NCBI RefSeq assembly: GCF_900156745.1
Contig: NZ_LT707065.1
Location: forward strand, 2,914,001-2,978,000
Source: Achromobacter sp. MFA1 R4
GTDB lineage: Bacteria > Pseudomonadota > Gammaproteobacteria > Burkholderiales > Burkholderiaceae_B
DNA: 64,000 nt
Direction: 5' to 3'
Within the stretch, counting starts at the first letter, position 1, and the number at the start of each line of letters is the position of its first letter. The notes below the pieces were generated by a model that did no database searches, had not been told where the DNA came from, and was given only the letters and a program-made list of their open reading frames with translations. The position numbers and the translations under genes are program-made. Positions 45,864 to 52,669 of the stretch are shown one piece after another.

Positions 45864-46229
45864 TCATTGCGCGGTGGGCGGGCGCGGCGCTCGGGAGAAC
45901 ACCACGCTGAGGGAACTGTTCGACGTCAGGCGCAACGTCGCGTCGGCACGAGGACGTCCCGTCGATTCCAGCGCGCGCACGGACGCCCAGATCAGGCCGA
46001 CGGCCGGCGCGACAGCCGATAGGAGATCGCCGATGCCCGGGGCGGCGTTGAGCGGGGCGTGCTCCACCTCGCTGCGCATGCCTGCCTGCTTGAGCATGGC
46101 CCGGATGCGGGCGACGGCGGATTCCAGGTCGTCGATGTTTTCCAGAAAGAAGTCGTCTTTTGCGCCGCACAACCCGGCCAGCTCGTTGTCGGCCATTCGG
46201 TTGAAAAAGTAGGTGCGAGCGACTGTCAT
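45864..46229 (-). CDS. Unknown small protein
   Basis: 121 residues from an ATG preceded by GGAGA at 8 nt. The open frame upstream to 46301 has no better start. The N-terminal half (YFFNRMADNELAGLCGAKDD, FLENIDDLESAVARIRAML) looks helical; a hydrophobic segment (LLSAVAPAVGLIWASV) may be a membrane helix. It converges on the T6SS core operon and is divergent from the OmpA lipoprotein gene. Family unrecognised. Confidence 0.65.
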   Translation of the reverse strand: MTVARTYFFNRMADNELAGLCGAKDDFFLENIDDLESAVARIRAMLKQAGMRSEVEHAPLNAAPGIGDLLSAVAPAVGLIWASVRALESTGRPRADATLRLTSNSSLSVVFSRAPRPPTAQ

Positions 46230-46389
46230 GGATGTTTTCTCCGATCGCGCGATCTTAACGTGGCCGGCGTCTGCCGGCCCCGGACGGCGCCGGCGAGGCA
46301 TACAAAATGTTGCCCGTCGCCCCGGCTGCCCTTGCTAGCATGATCCACGCCGGAATGAACCGGTTTCTGGATGGACAGTGGAGGTTGCC
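46230..46389. promoter_or_regulatory. Divergent intergenic region with a 12-bp palindrome
   Basis: 160 bp between the small unknown gene and the OmpA-type lipoprotein gene. A perfect 12-bp palindrome gatcgcgcgatc lies at 46,243-46,254, close to the leftward start, and could be an operator. The lipoprotein gene has GGAGG just before its ATG. No firm promoter hexamers were identified. Confidence 0.4.
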
Positions 46390-47034
46390 ATGAATTCAAG
46401 AACAATCAACCGGATCGCCGTGTTTGCGACGGCGGGCGTGTTGCTGGCAGGGTGCGCCACGCAACAGCAAACGAATACCGCCGTGGGAACGGGTGCGGGT
46501 GCGGCGCTGGGCGCGGGTATCGGCGCCTTGATCGGACACGGCAAGGGCGCGGCCATCGGCGCCGGCATCGGTGCGGTGGCGGGCGGCCTGGTGGGCTACA
46601 ACTGGAAGGTCGTCAAGGAAGACGTGCAGAAATCCGGGGCCTCGTCGCTGGGCATCGACGTCGTGGAAATGCCCGATGGCAGCCTGAAGGTCAATATTCC
46701 GAGCGGCGTGTCGTTCGACACGGACAAGACGCAGCTCAAGCCGGCGTTGCTGCCGGTGCTGGACAGCGTGGCGCGTTCGCTGAATCAGCATCCCGAACTG
46801 CGGGCAAAGGTGGTGGGCCATACGGACAGCACCGGATCGCTGGCGCACAACCAGACCCTGTCGGTGAACCGCGCCAAGAGCGTGACGGATTACCTGGCCC
46901 GGCAGGGCGTGGCGGCGGGCCGCCTGAGCGTGGAGGGCCGTGGCCCGAACGATCCGATCGGCGACAATGCGACCGCCGAAGGGCGCGCGCTGAACCGGCG
47001 CGTGGAAATCTACCTGTACGCGGTCCGGCAGTAG
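46390..47034 (+). CDS. OmpA-family glycine-zipper lipoprotein (YiaD-like)
   Basis: 214 residues from the ATG at 46390, preceded by GGAGG. Lipobox LLAGC (Cys22) is followed by a glycine-zipper stretch (about 33-70, GAALGAGIGALIGHGKGAAI) and an OmpA C-terminal domain with the peptidoglycan-binding signature VGHTDSTGS ... NRAKSV and RALNRRVEIYL. It should link the outer membrane to peptidoglycan, like E. coli YiaD. Its own terminator follows, so it is monocistronic. It is next to the T6SS island but need not belong to it. Confidence 0.92.
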   Translation: MNSRTINRIAVFATAGVLLAGCATQQQTNTAVGTGAGAALGAGIGALIGHGKGAAIGAGIGAVAGGLVGYNWKVVKEDVQKSGASSLGIDVVEMPDGSLKVNIPSGVSFDTDKTQLKPALLPVLDSVARSLNQHPELRAKVVGHTDSTGSLAHNQTLSVNRAKSVTDYLARQGVAAGRLSVEGRGPNDPIGDNATAEGRALNRRVEIYLYAVRQ

Positions 47035-47059
47035 GCGCGGGGCGCGTTCCTTGCTGACA

Positions 47060-47093
47060 GGCGGCGGGCGCGATGCGCCGCCGCCTTTTCTTT
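47060..47093 (+). terminator. Rho-independent terminator after the OmpA lipoprotein gene
   Basis: A GC-rich stem (ggcggcg-ggcgc / gcgc-cgccgcc, one bulged G) with a GAT loop is followed by TTTTCTTT. It ends 13 bp before the next start codon, so the next gene either has an embedded promoter or depends on read-through. Confidence 0.85.
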
Positions 47094-47105
47094 CCGGAGT
47101 CTGAC

Positions 47106-47432
47106 ATGAGCGACTTTCCTCCCGCCCGCATCGGCACCGAGACCGCCGTCGCCGCGCTCACCGGCTGGCAGGCCGTGGCCATGCGCGATGCCATCGAAAA
47201 GCGGTATCGCTTTCCCAACTTCAACGCCGCGTTCGGCTTCATGGCGCGCGTGGCGATGTTCGCGGAAAAGCTCAATCATCATCCCGAATGGACCAACGTC
47301 TATAACCGCGTCGACGTGACCCTGACCACGCACGACGCGGGCGGCGTGACCGAGCTGGACGTGCGCATGGCGCAGTTCATGGACGAGGTCGCGCAGCAGG
47401 CCGGCGCCACCGCGCCCAAGGCGCAACCCTGA
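47106..47432 (+). CDS. phhB: Pterin-4a-carbinolamine dehydratase
   Basis: 108 residues with the family motif [15 protein letters not shown] followed by [13 protein letters not shown], including the catalytic His pair and Trp. It regenerates tetrahydrobiopterin-type cofactor by dehydrating the 4a-hydroxy form made by phenylalanine hydroxylase. GGAG lies 6 nt before the ATG. No phenylalanine hydroxylase gene is adjacent, so it stands alone. It converges on the marR gene. Confidence 0.93.
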   Translation: MSDFPPARIGTETAVAALTGWQAVAMRDAIEKRYRFPNFNAAFGFMARVAMFAEKLNHHPEWTNVYNRVDVTLTTHDAGGVTELDVRMAQFMDEVAQQAGATAPKAQP

Positions 47433-47459
47433 ATGGGGCGACCGGCTGCGGGCGACCGG

Positions 47460-47942
47460 TCAGCCGCCGGCTTCGTCCGCTTCGTTCGAGTCGTTCGATT
47501 CGTTCGCTTCGGCCTGCAGGTGGCCGATCAGCCGGTCTAGCATGTCGCCGAACCGGCGCTGTTCCTCGGCGCTCAGGCAGCCGAAGATCTCCTGATTGCG
47601 GCGTGCGATGAGATCGATGATGCGGCGGTAATGCGTCATGCCCTCGGGGGTCGGCGCCAGCACCACGCCGCGGCCATCGGAAGCGGAGACCGTTTTTTCC
47701 ACGAGCCCGCGGTCCACCAGCGCCTGCGCCGAGCGGCTGGCCTGGCCCTTGTTCAGGTTCGCGGCGCGCGCCAGGTCATTGACCGATAGAGGCGCGTAGC
47801 GGCCGATGGCGGCGAGGCAGCGCGCTTCGCCCAGCGGGATGTCGCAGTCCTTGAGATAGGCGCGATTCGTGTCCCGGTCCGTGATCTTGTTGAGCACGTG
47901 CAGGCGGTAGGTCAGGAATCGTTCCAGGGCAGGCGTTGTCAC
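47460..47942 (-). CDS. MarR-family transcriptional regulator
   Basis: 160 residues from a GTG at 47942 that overlaps the stop of the DUF2783 gene (GTGA); the longer open frame upstream is not expected to be used. The winged helix-turn-helix is clear: LSVNDLARAANLNKGQASRS as DNA-recognition part and SASDGRGVVLAPTPEG as wing. It is the third gene of the monooxygenase operon. Inverted repeats overlap that operon's promoter at 49,827-49,868, so autoregulation and control of the monooxygenase in response to an aromatic ligand are likely (inference). Confidence 0.9.
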   Translation of the reverse strand: MTTPALERFLTYRLHVLNKITDRDTNRAYLKDCDIPLGEARCLAAIGRYAPLSVNDLARAANLNKGQASRSAQALVDRGLVEKTVSASDGRGVVLAPTPEGMTHYRRIIDLIARRNQEIFGCLSAEEQRRFGDMLDRLIGHLQAEANESNDSNEADEAGG

Positions 47943-48181
47943 GTCGGGCGGGCGGAGGAGGGGGCCGTGGGGGCGCAGGCCGAATAGTTTGCCACAGCGT
48001 TGTCCTCCAGGCTGGCCGCCTCGGCCTGGTCGAGGAGCGCCTTGGCTTCTTGCGCCGAGGGCAGGCGGCTGAGCAGGGACAATCCCAGTATCGACAGAAA
48101 GAGCGGCGCGCGCGATTCGCCGACGCGCGTGAGCGCCTGCGCCATGCTGGTATAGACCTGGTCCAGTTCTTCGTGGTTCAT
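47939..48181 (-). CDS. DUF2783-type small protein
   Basis: 80 residues, helical (LDQVYTSMAQALTRVGESRA, FLSILGLSLLSRLPSAQEAK). Small DUF2783 proteins are usually encoded next to FAD-dependent aromatic monooxygenases, as here. Both ends overlap neighbours by 4 bp (ATGA with the monooxygenase, GTGA with marR), so the three genes form a tight operon. Function unknown; a subunit or stabiliser of the monooxygenase is possible. Confidence 0.82.
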   Translation of the reverse strand: MNHEELDQVYTSMAQALTRVGESRAPLFLSILGLSLLSRLPSAQEAKALLDQAEAASLEDNAVANYSACAPTAPSSARPT

Positions 48182-49809
48182 GCTTGGCCTTTCGTCGTGG
48201 CATTCGGGTTCAGGGAAACCGAGGGGTAGTAGGGCGCCAGCGCGGCGCGCAGGTCATGGGCGGCGGGCGCCATCCAGCGGCCCAGCACGTAGCCGTCCGG
48301 CCGCAGCAGATAGACGGTGCCGGGCTCGCCGCCATAGCGCTGGCGGAGCTGGCCGTGCGGGTCGGCCAGGCCGCCGTCGCCTGTGCGCAGCACCTGCAGC
48401 GGGTGCGGCGCCGCCTGGGTGGTCCGGGCCAGCGCATCCAGCGCTGCCGATAGGGCCGCGTCCGGCGCAATGGCCAGCGCAACAAAGCCCGCGCCGAAGC
48501 GGGCGGTCAGGTACTGGGGCGCGTCGCCGTCCTGCAGCAGGACATCGGGCGCGGGCTGGCCGGGCGCCGCCGCCGGTCCGGCCTGCGGAGCGCGGTCTTC
48601 CTGATTCAGCGGCGAGGTGTCGTACGAAATGGGCGCGGACTGACGCGGATTGATCAGCGACCGCACGCCTTCATCCACCAGCGCCAGCCGCAGCGCGGCC
48701 TCGCGCATGAGGCGAAAACCGTAGTCCGGCGGCGCCATGAACTCGGTGCTCTTGGCGCCGTAGGCCAGGTTCTGGCGCGTGGCGTGCACGCGTTCGATGC
48801 TGTAGCTGTCCAGCAGGCTGTCGGGCGACTGGCCCTTCAGCACCCAGGCAAGCTTCCAGGCCAGGTTGCCGGCGTCGTCCAGACCGGAGTTCAAGCCGCG
48901 CACGCCGAAGATCGGCACGAGGTGGCCGGCGTCGCCGGCGAACAGCACGCGGCCGTGGCGGTAGCTGTCCAGCGTCAGGCACTTGGCGTTGTAGATCGAA
49001 ATCCAGAGCGGCTTCCAGGGCGCGGTCTCGCCGATCATGTCCAGATGGCTTTGCACGCGCGGCAGCACGTTTTCCGGCTTGACGGCCTCGTCGGGATCTT
49101 CATCGTCGCGGATCTGGTAGTCCACGCGCCATACGTTGCCGGGCTGGCGGTGCATGAGCAGGGTGGACCCCGGGTTGGAAGGCGGGTCGAACCAGGCCAG
49201 GCGTTCGACGGGCCGCTGCGACGCCTGCTCGATGTCGACGATGACGTAGCGGCCTTCGTATTGCATGCCTTCCAGCTTCAGTCCCATGGCGTCGCGCACG
49301 GTGCTGCGGCCGCCGTCGCAGGCGACCAGCCAGTCGGCGCGCACGGTCTGGCGCGTTCCGCCGGATTCGACCTCGACCGAGACGCCGTCGGGACCGGGCT
49401 GCACGCCCGTGACGCGCGCCGACCACGCCAGCGTGGCGAGGCCGGGGTGGCGCTGCATGGCCTGGTGCGCGTATTCCTCGACGTAGTACTGCTGGATGTT
49501 GACCATGGGCGCGTAGCGCTGCAGGGGATCGTGCGGCATCTGGAAGTGCAGCACTTCGCGGTCGCGGAAGTAGCTGCGCCCGCCGGTCCAGGCCAGCCCG
49601 GTGGCCATCAGCGGCCGGTCCGCGCCGATCCAGCCCAGGATTTCCTGCGAACGGCGCGACATGCAGATGGCGCGGCTGCCGCTGCAATAGCCTTCGTCGG
49701 CTTCCACGGTGAGCGAGGCGATGCCGTACTCGGCCAGCAGCGCGGCCAGGGTGAGGCCGACCGGACCGCCGCCGGCGATCAGGACGGGAACGTGCGAGGG
49801 GAGCGTCAT
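48178..49809 (-). CDS. FAD-dependent aromatic monooxygenase (MhpA/PheA-like)
   Basis: 543 residues from the ATG at 49809, preceded by GGAGA. Class A flavoprotein hydroxylase motifs are present: GGGPVGLTLAALLAEYG (FAD Rossmann), CDGGRSTVRDAMG (DG motif), and FAGDAGHLVPIFGVRGLNSG (GD motif). A thioredoxin-like C-terminal domain follows, as in 3-(3-hydroxyphenyl)propionate hydroxylase. It hydroxylates an aromatic ring using NAD(P)H and O2; the substrate cannot be told. First gene of an operon with DUF2783 and marR, controlled by a promoter overlapped by inverted repeats. Confidence 0.9.
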   Translation of the reverse strand: MTLPSHVPVLIAGGGPVGLTLAALLAEYGIASLTVEADEGYCSGSRAICMSRRSQEILGWIGADRPLMATGLAWTGGRSYFRDREVLHFQMPHDPLQRYAPMVNIQQYYVEEYAHQAMQRHPGLATLAWSARVTGVQPGPDGVSVEVESGGTRQTVRADWLVACDGGRSTVRDAMGLKLEGMQYEGRYVIVDIEQASQRPVERLAWFDPPSNPGSTLLMHRQPGNVWRVDYQIRDDEDPDEAVKPENVLPRVQSHLDMIGETAPWKPLWISIYNAKCLTLDSYRHGRVLFAGDAGHLVPIFGVRGLNSGLDDAGNLAWKLAWVLKGQSPDSLLDSYSIERVHATRQNLAYGAKSTEFMAPPDYGFRLMREAALRLALVDEGVRSLINPRQSAPISYDTSPLNQEDRAPQAGPAAAPGQPAPDVLLQDGDAPQYLTARFGAGFVALAIAPDAALSAALDALARTTQAAPHPLQVLRTGDGGLADPHGQLRQRYGGEPGTVYLLRPDGYVLGRWMAPAAHDLRAALAPYYPSVSLNPNATTKGQA

Positions 49810-49826
49810 GCTGTCTCCAGGATTTG

Positions 49827-49868
49827 GTTGTTTGCGCAACTATATGCCTGATAGGTTGCGTGCGCAAC
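49827..49868 (-). promoter_or_regulatory. Monooxygenase operon promoter with two putative MarR operators
   Basis: On the minus strand, TTGCGC (49,862-49,867) and TATAGT (49,839-49,844) are separated by 17 bp. A perfect inverted repeat gttgcg-tg-cgcaac (49,855-49,868) covers the -35 element, and a related imperfect copy (49,827-49,840) covers the -10 and start region. Both share atagttgcgca. The layout fits repression by the MarR protein encoded in the operon. Confidence 0.72.
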
Positions 49869-49884
49869 TATTTTCGGCGGACGT

Positions 49885-49909
49885 AAAAAAACCCGCAAAG
49901 CGGGTTTTT
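49885..49909. terminator. Bidirectional Rho-independent terminator
   Basis: cccgc-aaa-gcggg is flanked by seven A on the left and five T on the right, so it works on both strands. It lies just after the stop of the leftward coiled-coil membrane-protein gene. Confidence 0.9.
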
Positions 49910-49928
49910 AAGGGAGGCGAGGCGGACC

Positions 49929-50627
49929 TCAGTTGCGCACGTTGTAGATGCGCATGGCGTGCTGCTTCTGGTTGCCATCCATCACGCGCAGCACCACGAC
50001 CCTCGGGGTGAAGCCGTCAGGCAGCTTGAGCTGGCCCAGCGCGTAGTCGTAGCGGTCGACCTTCAGGGCCGGGCCTTCGGGCGTGACCGTGGCGGCGCGC
50101 CCGTTGGGATAGGAGCCTTCGATGGCGAAGGTCAGCGTGCCGTTGAAGGGCGCGCCCTCGCGGTCTTCGCGCATGACCAGCACCTGGTAGTCCAACTGGC
50201 CGGGGGCGCGCTTGAAGGTGGCCGAGCGGATGCCCAGGTTGCCGCCGCGGGGGTCGGGCGGCATGGCGTCCTGGAACAGCACCAGTTCCTTGTTCAGGGT
50301 TTCGATCCGGGCGCGGGCCTCGGAGAGGTCGCTGGTGAGCTTTTCGTGGCCGGCCTTGTTGGCGTCGCGCTGTTGCGTGGCTTCTTCCAGCTGCGCCTGC
50401 AGGCGCTGGCGCTCCATGTTGGCGGCGCTCAGTTCAGTGTGCAGCTGTTCGGATTGTTCGACGGTCAGGCGTTGCGGACCGTAGTTGGTTTGCAGGAAGA
50501 GCACGCCGCCCGCGCCAAGCGCAATGCCAACCAGCAGCAGCACAAGCCAGCGCGGCATGCGGCGCGTGCGTTGACCCGGCTGGTACACGGAGGGCTTGAA
50601 TACGGCCCGTTGCGATCTTCCAAACAT
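49929..50627 (-). CDS. Coiled-coil inner-membrane protein (DUF6776-like)
   Basis: 232 residues from the ATG at 50627, chosen because AGGA lies 6 nt upstream; 50633 is an alternative and the open frame to 50735 is unsupported. A short basic N-terminus (MFGRSQRAVFKPSVYQPG) is followed by one membrane helix (about 26-44, WLVLLLVGIALGAGGVLFLQ), a coiled coil (about 57-115), and a beta-rich periplasmic domain ending HAMRIYNVRN. It may match DUF6776; role unknown. It has its own terminator. Confidence 0.78.
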   Translation of the reverse strand: MFGRSQRAVFKPSVYQPGQRTRRMPRWLVLLLVGIALGAGGVLFLQTNYGPQRLTVEQSEQLHTELSAANMERQRLQAQLEEATQQRDANKAGHEKLTSDLSEARARIETLNKELVLFQDAMPPDPRGGNLGIRSATFKRAPGQLDYQVLVMREDREGAPFNGTLTFAIEGSYPNGRAATVTPEGPALKVDRYDYALGQLKLPDGFTPRVVVLRVMDGNQKQHAMRIYNVRN

Positions 50628-50774
50628 CCCCATTCCTAGAAAACTTCCTGTGTGTGTGCTCGTGGGCAGGCGGCGCGCGCATGCCAAAGCGTCAGAGAAT
50701 ACCCCGTCAGCCGGGGGCGATGCGTGCGCAGACAAGCCTCGTTGCGCACCTTGATATTGTGAAATATGTGGACG

Positions 50775-51461
50775 TCAAGCGGCCCCGTCGGCCAGTTCCG
50801 CGTCCAGGTCGGCCAGCCGCTGCGGCGTTCCCACGTCGGTCCATCGGCCGGTATGACGGGCACCCCGCGCCAGATCCCGCTCCATGGCCTGCCTGAGTAG
50901 CGGCGCCAGGGGCGCTGCCTGGCCGCGCGGCACATCCATGAACAACGACGGATGGTAGACGCCGACGCCGGCAAAGGTCAAACGAGGGGTTCCCTGCGCC
51001 TGCACGCGGCCATCGGCCGTCAGGACGAAGTCGCCGGCAGGATGGTGCGCGGGGTTGTCCACCAGCAGCAGCCAGGCGCCGCCCGGCTGCGCGCGCGACG
51101 CGAGGTCATGCGCCTGGGCCGGATCCCAGTCGCACCAGATGTCGCCGTTGATGACCAGGAACGGGTCGTCACCCAGAAGGGGGAGGGCCTGCGCGATGCC
51201 GCCCGCGGTTTCCAGGGCGCGGGCTTCGGCCGAATAGCGGATGCGCACGCCCTGGGCCGCGCCATCGCCCAAGGCGCCCTCGATTTCGTGGCCCAGCCAG
51301 GCATGGTTGATGACGATGTCGCGGATGCCCGCCGCGGCCAGGCGTTCCAGATGCCAGACGATCAGCGGCTTGCCGCCGACCGGAAGCATGGGCTTGGGCA
51401 GGCGGTCGGTCAGCGGGCGCATGCGTTCGCCGCGGCCGGCGGCAAGAATCATGGCGCGCAT
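50775..51461 (-). CDS. murU: N-acetylmuramate alpha-1-phosphate uridylyltransferase MurU
   Basis: 228 residues. The nucleotidyltransferase signature MILAAGRGERMRPLTDRLPK and metal/sugar site VINGDIWCDWD are clear. MurU makes UDP-MurNAc from MurNAc-1-phosphate in the recycling route that bypasses de novo synthesis and gives fosfomycin tolerance. The start overlaps the amgK stop by 1 bp (TGATG), matching the amgK-murU pair of pseudomonads. The longer open frame upstream belongs to another frame of amgK. Confidence 0.93.
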   Translation of the reverse strand: MRAMILAAGRGERMRPLTDRLPKPMLPVGGKPLIVWHLERLAAAGIRDIVINHAWLGHEIEGALGDGAAQGVRIRYSAEARALETAGGIAQALPLLGDDPFLVINGDIWCDWDPAQAHDLASRAQPGGAWLLLVDNPAHHPAGDFVLTADGRVQAQGTPRLTFAGVGVYHPSLFMDVPRGQAAPLAPLLRQAMERDLARGARHTGRWTDVGTPQRLADLDAELADGAA

Positions 51462-52501
51462 CAGAACGTGTATCCGACGCTGACCTGGCGGTCGTCCAGG
51501 CGGTCCAGCAGCCGCAGGAGCGGCGTGAAGACGCCGTAGCGCTGCGCGACCTGGCGCACGTAGCCGTTCACCCGCGGGATGTGGGCCAGGTAGTGGGCCT
51601 TGCCGTCGCGGTGGTTCAGGCGGGCAAAAACGCCCAGGATCCGCAGGTTGCGCTGCAGGCCCATCCATTCATAGGCGCGGTGGAATTCCGCGAAATCGGC
51701 ATCGACGGGCAGGCCGGCGGCGCGCGCCATTTCCCAGTATCGGATGGCCCAGTCGAGCTGCTGCGGTTCTTCCCAGGTGGTGCGGGCATCGGTCACCAGC
51801 GACGCGAGATCGTAGGTGATGGGGCCCGAGAGCGCGTCCTGGAAGTCGATGACGCCGGGATTGGGGCCGTATTGCGGCTGGTCGCAGACCATCAGGTTGG
51901 GCGAGTGGAAGTCGCGGTGCACCAGCACCTGCGGCTGTCCGCCATTGCTGGCCGACAGCAGCGCGAAGATCTTTTGCAGGGCGTTGGCGGTCTTGTCGTC
52001 CAGCGTCACGCCGTGATGCTTTTGCACGTACCACTCGGGAAAGAGCGTGAGCTCGTCGGCCAGGCGCGCGCTGTCATAGGTGCCCAGTCCGGCGGTCGAG
52101 GCCTGCTGCAGCTTGACCAGGGCGGCCAGCGCCTCGCGGTACAGCGTCTGCAGGGTGGCGTCGTCGAGCCCGGCCTGGATGCGCTGATAGTAGGTCTGCT
52201 CGCCCAGGTCGGACAGCAGCAGCAGGCCCTGGTCCAGGTCCTGGGCCAGCACCGCCGGCACGTTCAGGCCGGCGTCGGCCAGCAGCTTGTCCACGCGCAG
52301 GAACGGGCGGCAGTCCTCGTGCTGGGGCGGGGCGTCCATGACAATCAGGGTGCGCGGGCCCGCGTCCAGCCGGAAGTACCGGCGAAAGCTCGCGTCGGCC
52401 GACGCGGGGCGCAGGGTCTGCACGGCCAGGTTCAGGGCGGGAGGCAGGCCTTCCAGCCAGTTGCGCACTTGCGCCAGGCGGGGGTCGTGATCGTTTTTCA
52501 A
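51461..52501 (-). CDS. amgK: Anomeric MurNAc/GlcNAc kinase AmgK
   Basis: 346 residues of the aminoglycoside-phosphotransferase fold: VLVHRDFHSPNLMV (catalytic loop with Asp and Asn) and VIDFQDALSGP (metal-binding Asp). AmgK phosphorylates MurNAc at C1 for MurU. The apparent start is TTG at 52501 with a weak ribosome site. It is divergent from lptD across 168 bp. The family also includes other phosphotransferases, but the murU partner decides the call. Confidence 0.92.
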   Translation of the reverse strand: MKNDHDPRLAQVRNWLEGLPPALNLAVQTLRPASADASFRRYFRLDAGPRTLIVMDAPPQHEDCRPFLRVDKLLADAGLNVPAVLAQDLDQGLLLLSDLGEQTYYQRIQAGLDDATLQTLYREALAALVKLQQASTAGLGTYDSARLADELTLFPEWYVQKHHGVTLDDKTANALQKIFALLSASNGGQPQVLVHRDFHSPNLMVCDQPQYGPNPGVIDFQDALSGPITYDLASLVTDARTTWEEPQQLDWAIRYWEMARAAGLPVDADFAEFHRAYEWMGLQRNLRILGVFARLNHRDGKAHYLAHIPRVNGYVRQVAQRYGVFTPLLRLLDRLDDRQVSVGYTF

Positions 52502-52581
52502 GGAAGATCCGTGTCAGAAGGGCAATATTGCTGAAATTTGGGTCGGGCGAACTTAAGGCTGGGCGTTGTTCGCGGCTTCTC

Positions 52582-52587
52582 TATAAT
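52582..52587 (+). promoter_or_regulatory. Probable lptD promoter -10 element
   Basis: A consensus TATAAT lies in the amgK-lptD gap; no good -35 is seen at 16-18 bp. If used, transcription would begin near 52,593, which excludes the most upstream lptD start at 52,538 and supports the GTG at 52,670. Confidence 0.55.
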
Positions 52588-52669
52588 ACCGGCTCGTTTC
52601 CGTCAGCATTGGCCCCGCCAGGGAGCCTTTGTCCGGCTCTCCGATGGTCAAAAAGGGCTGTTTTCATTC

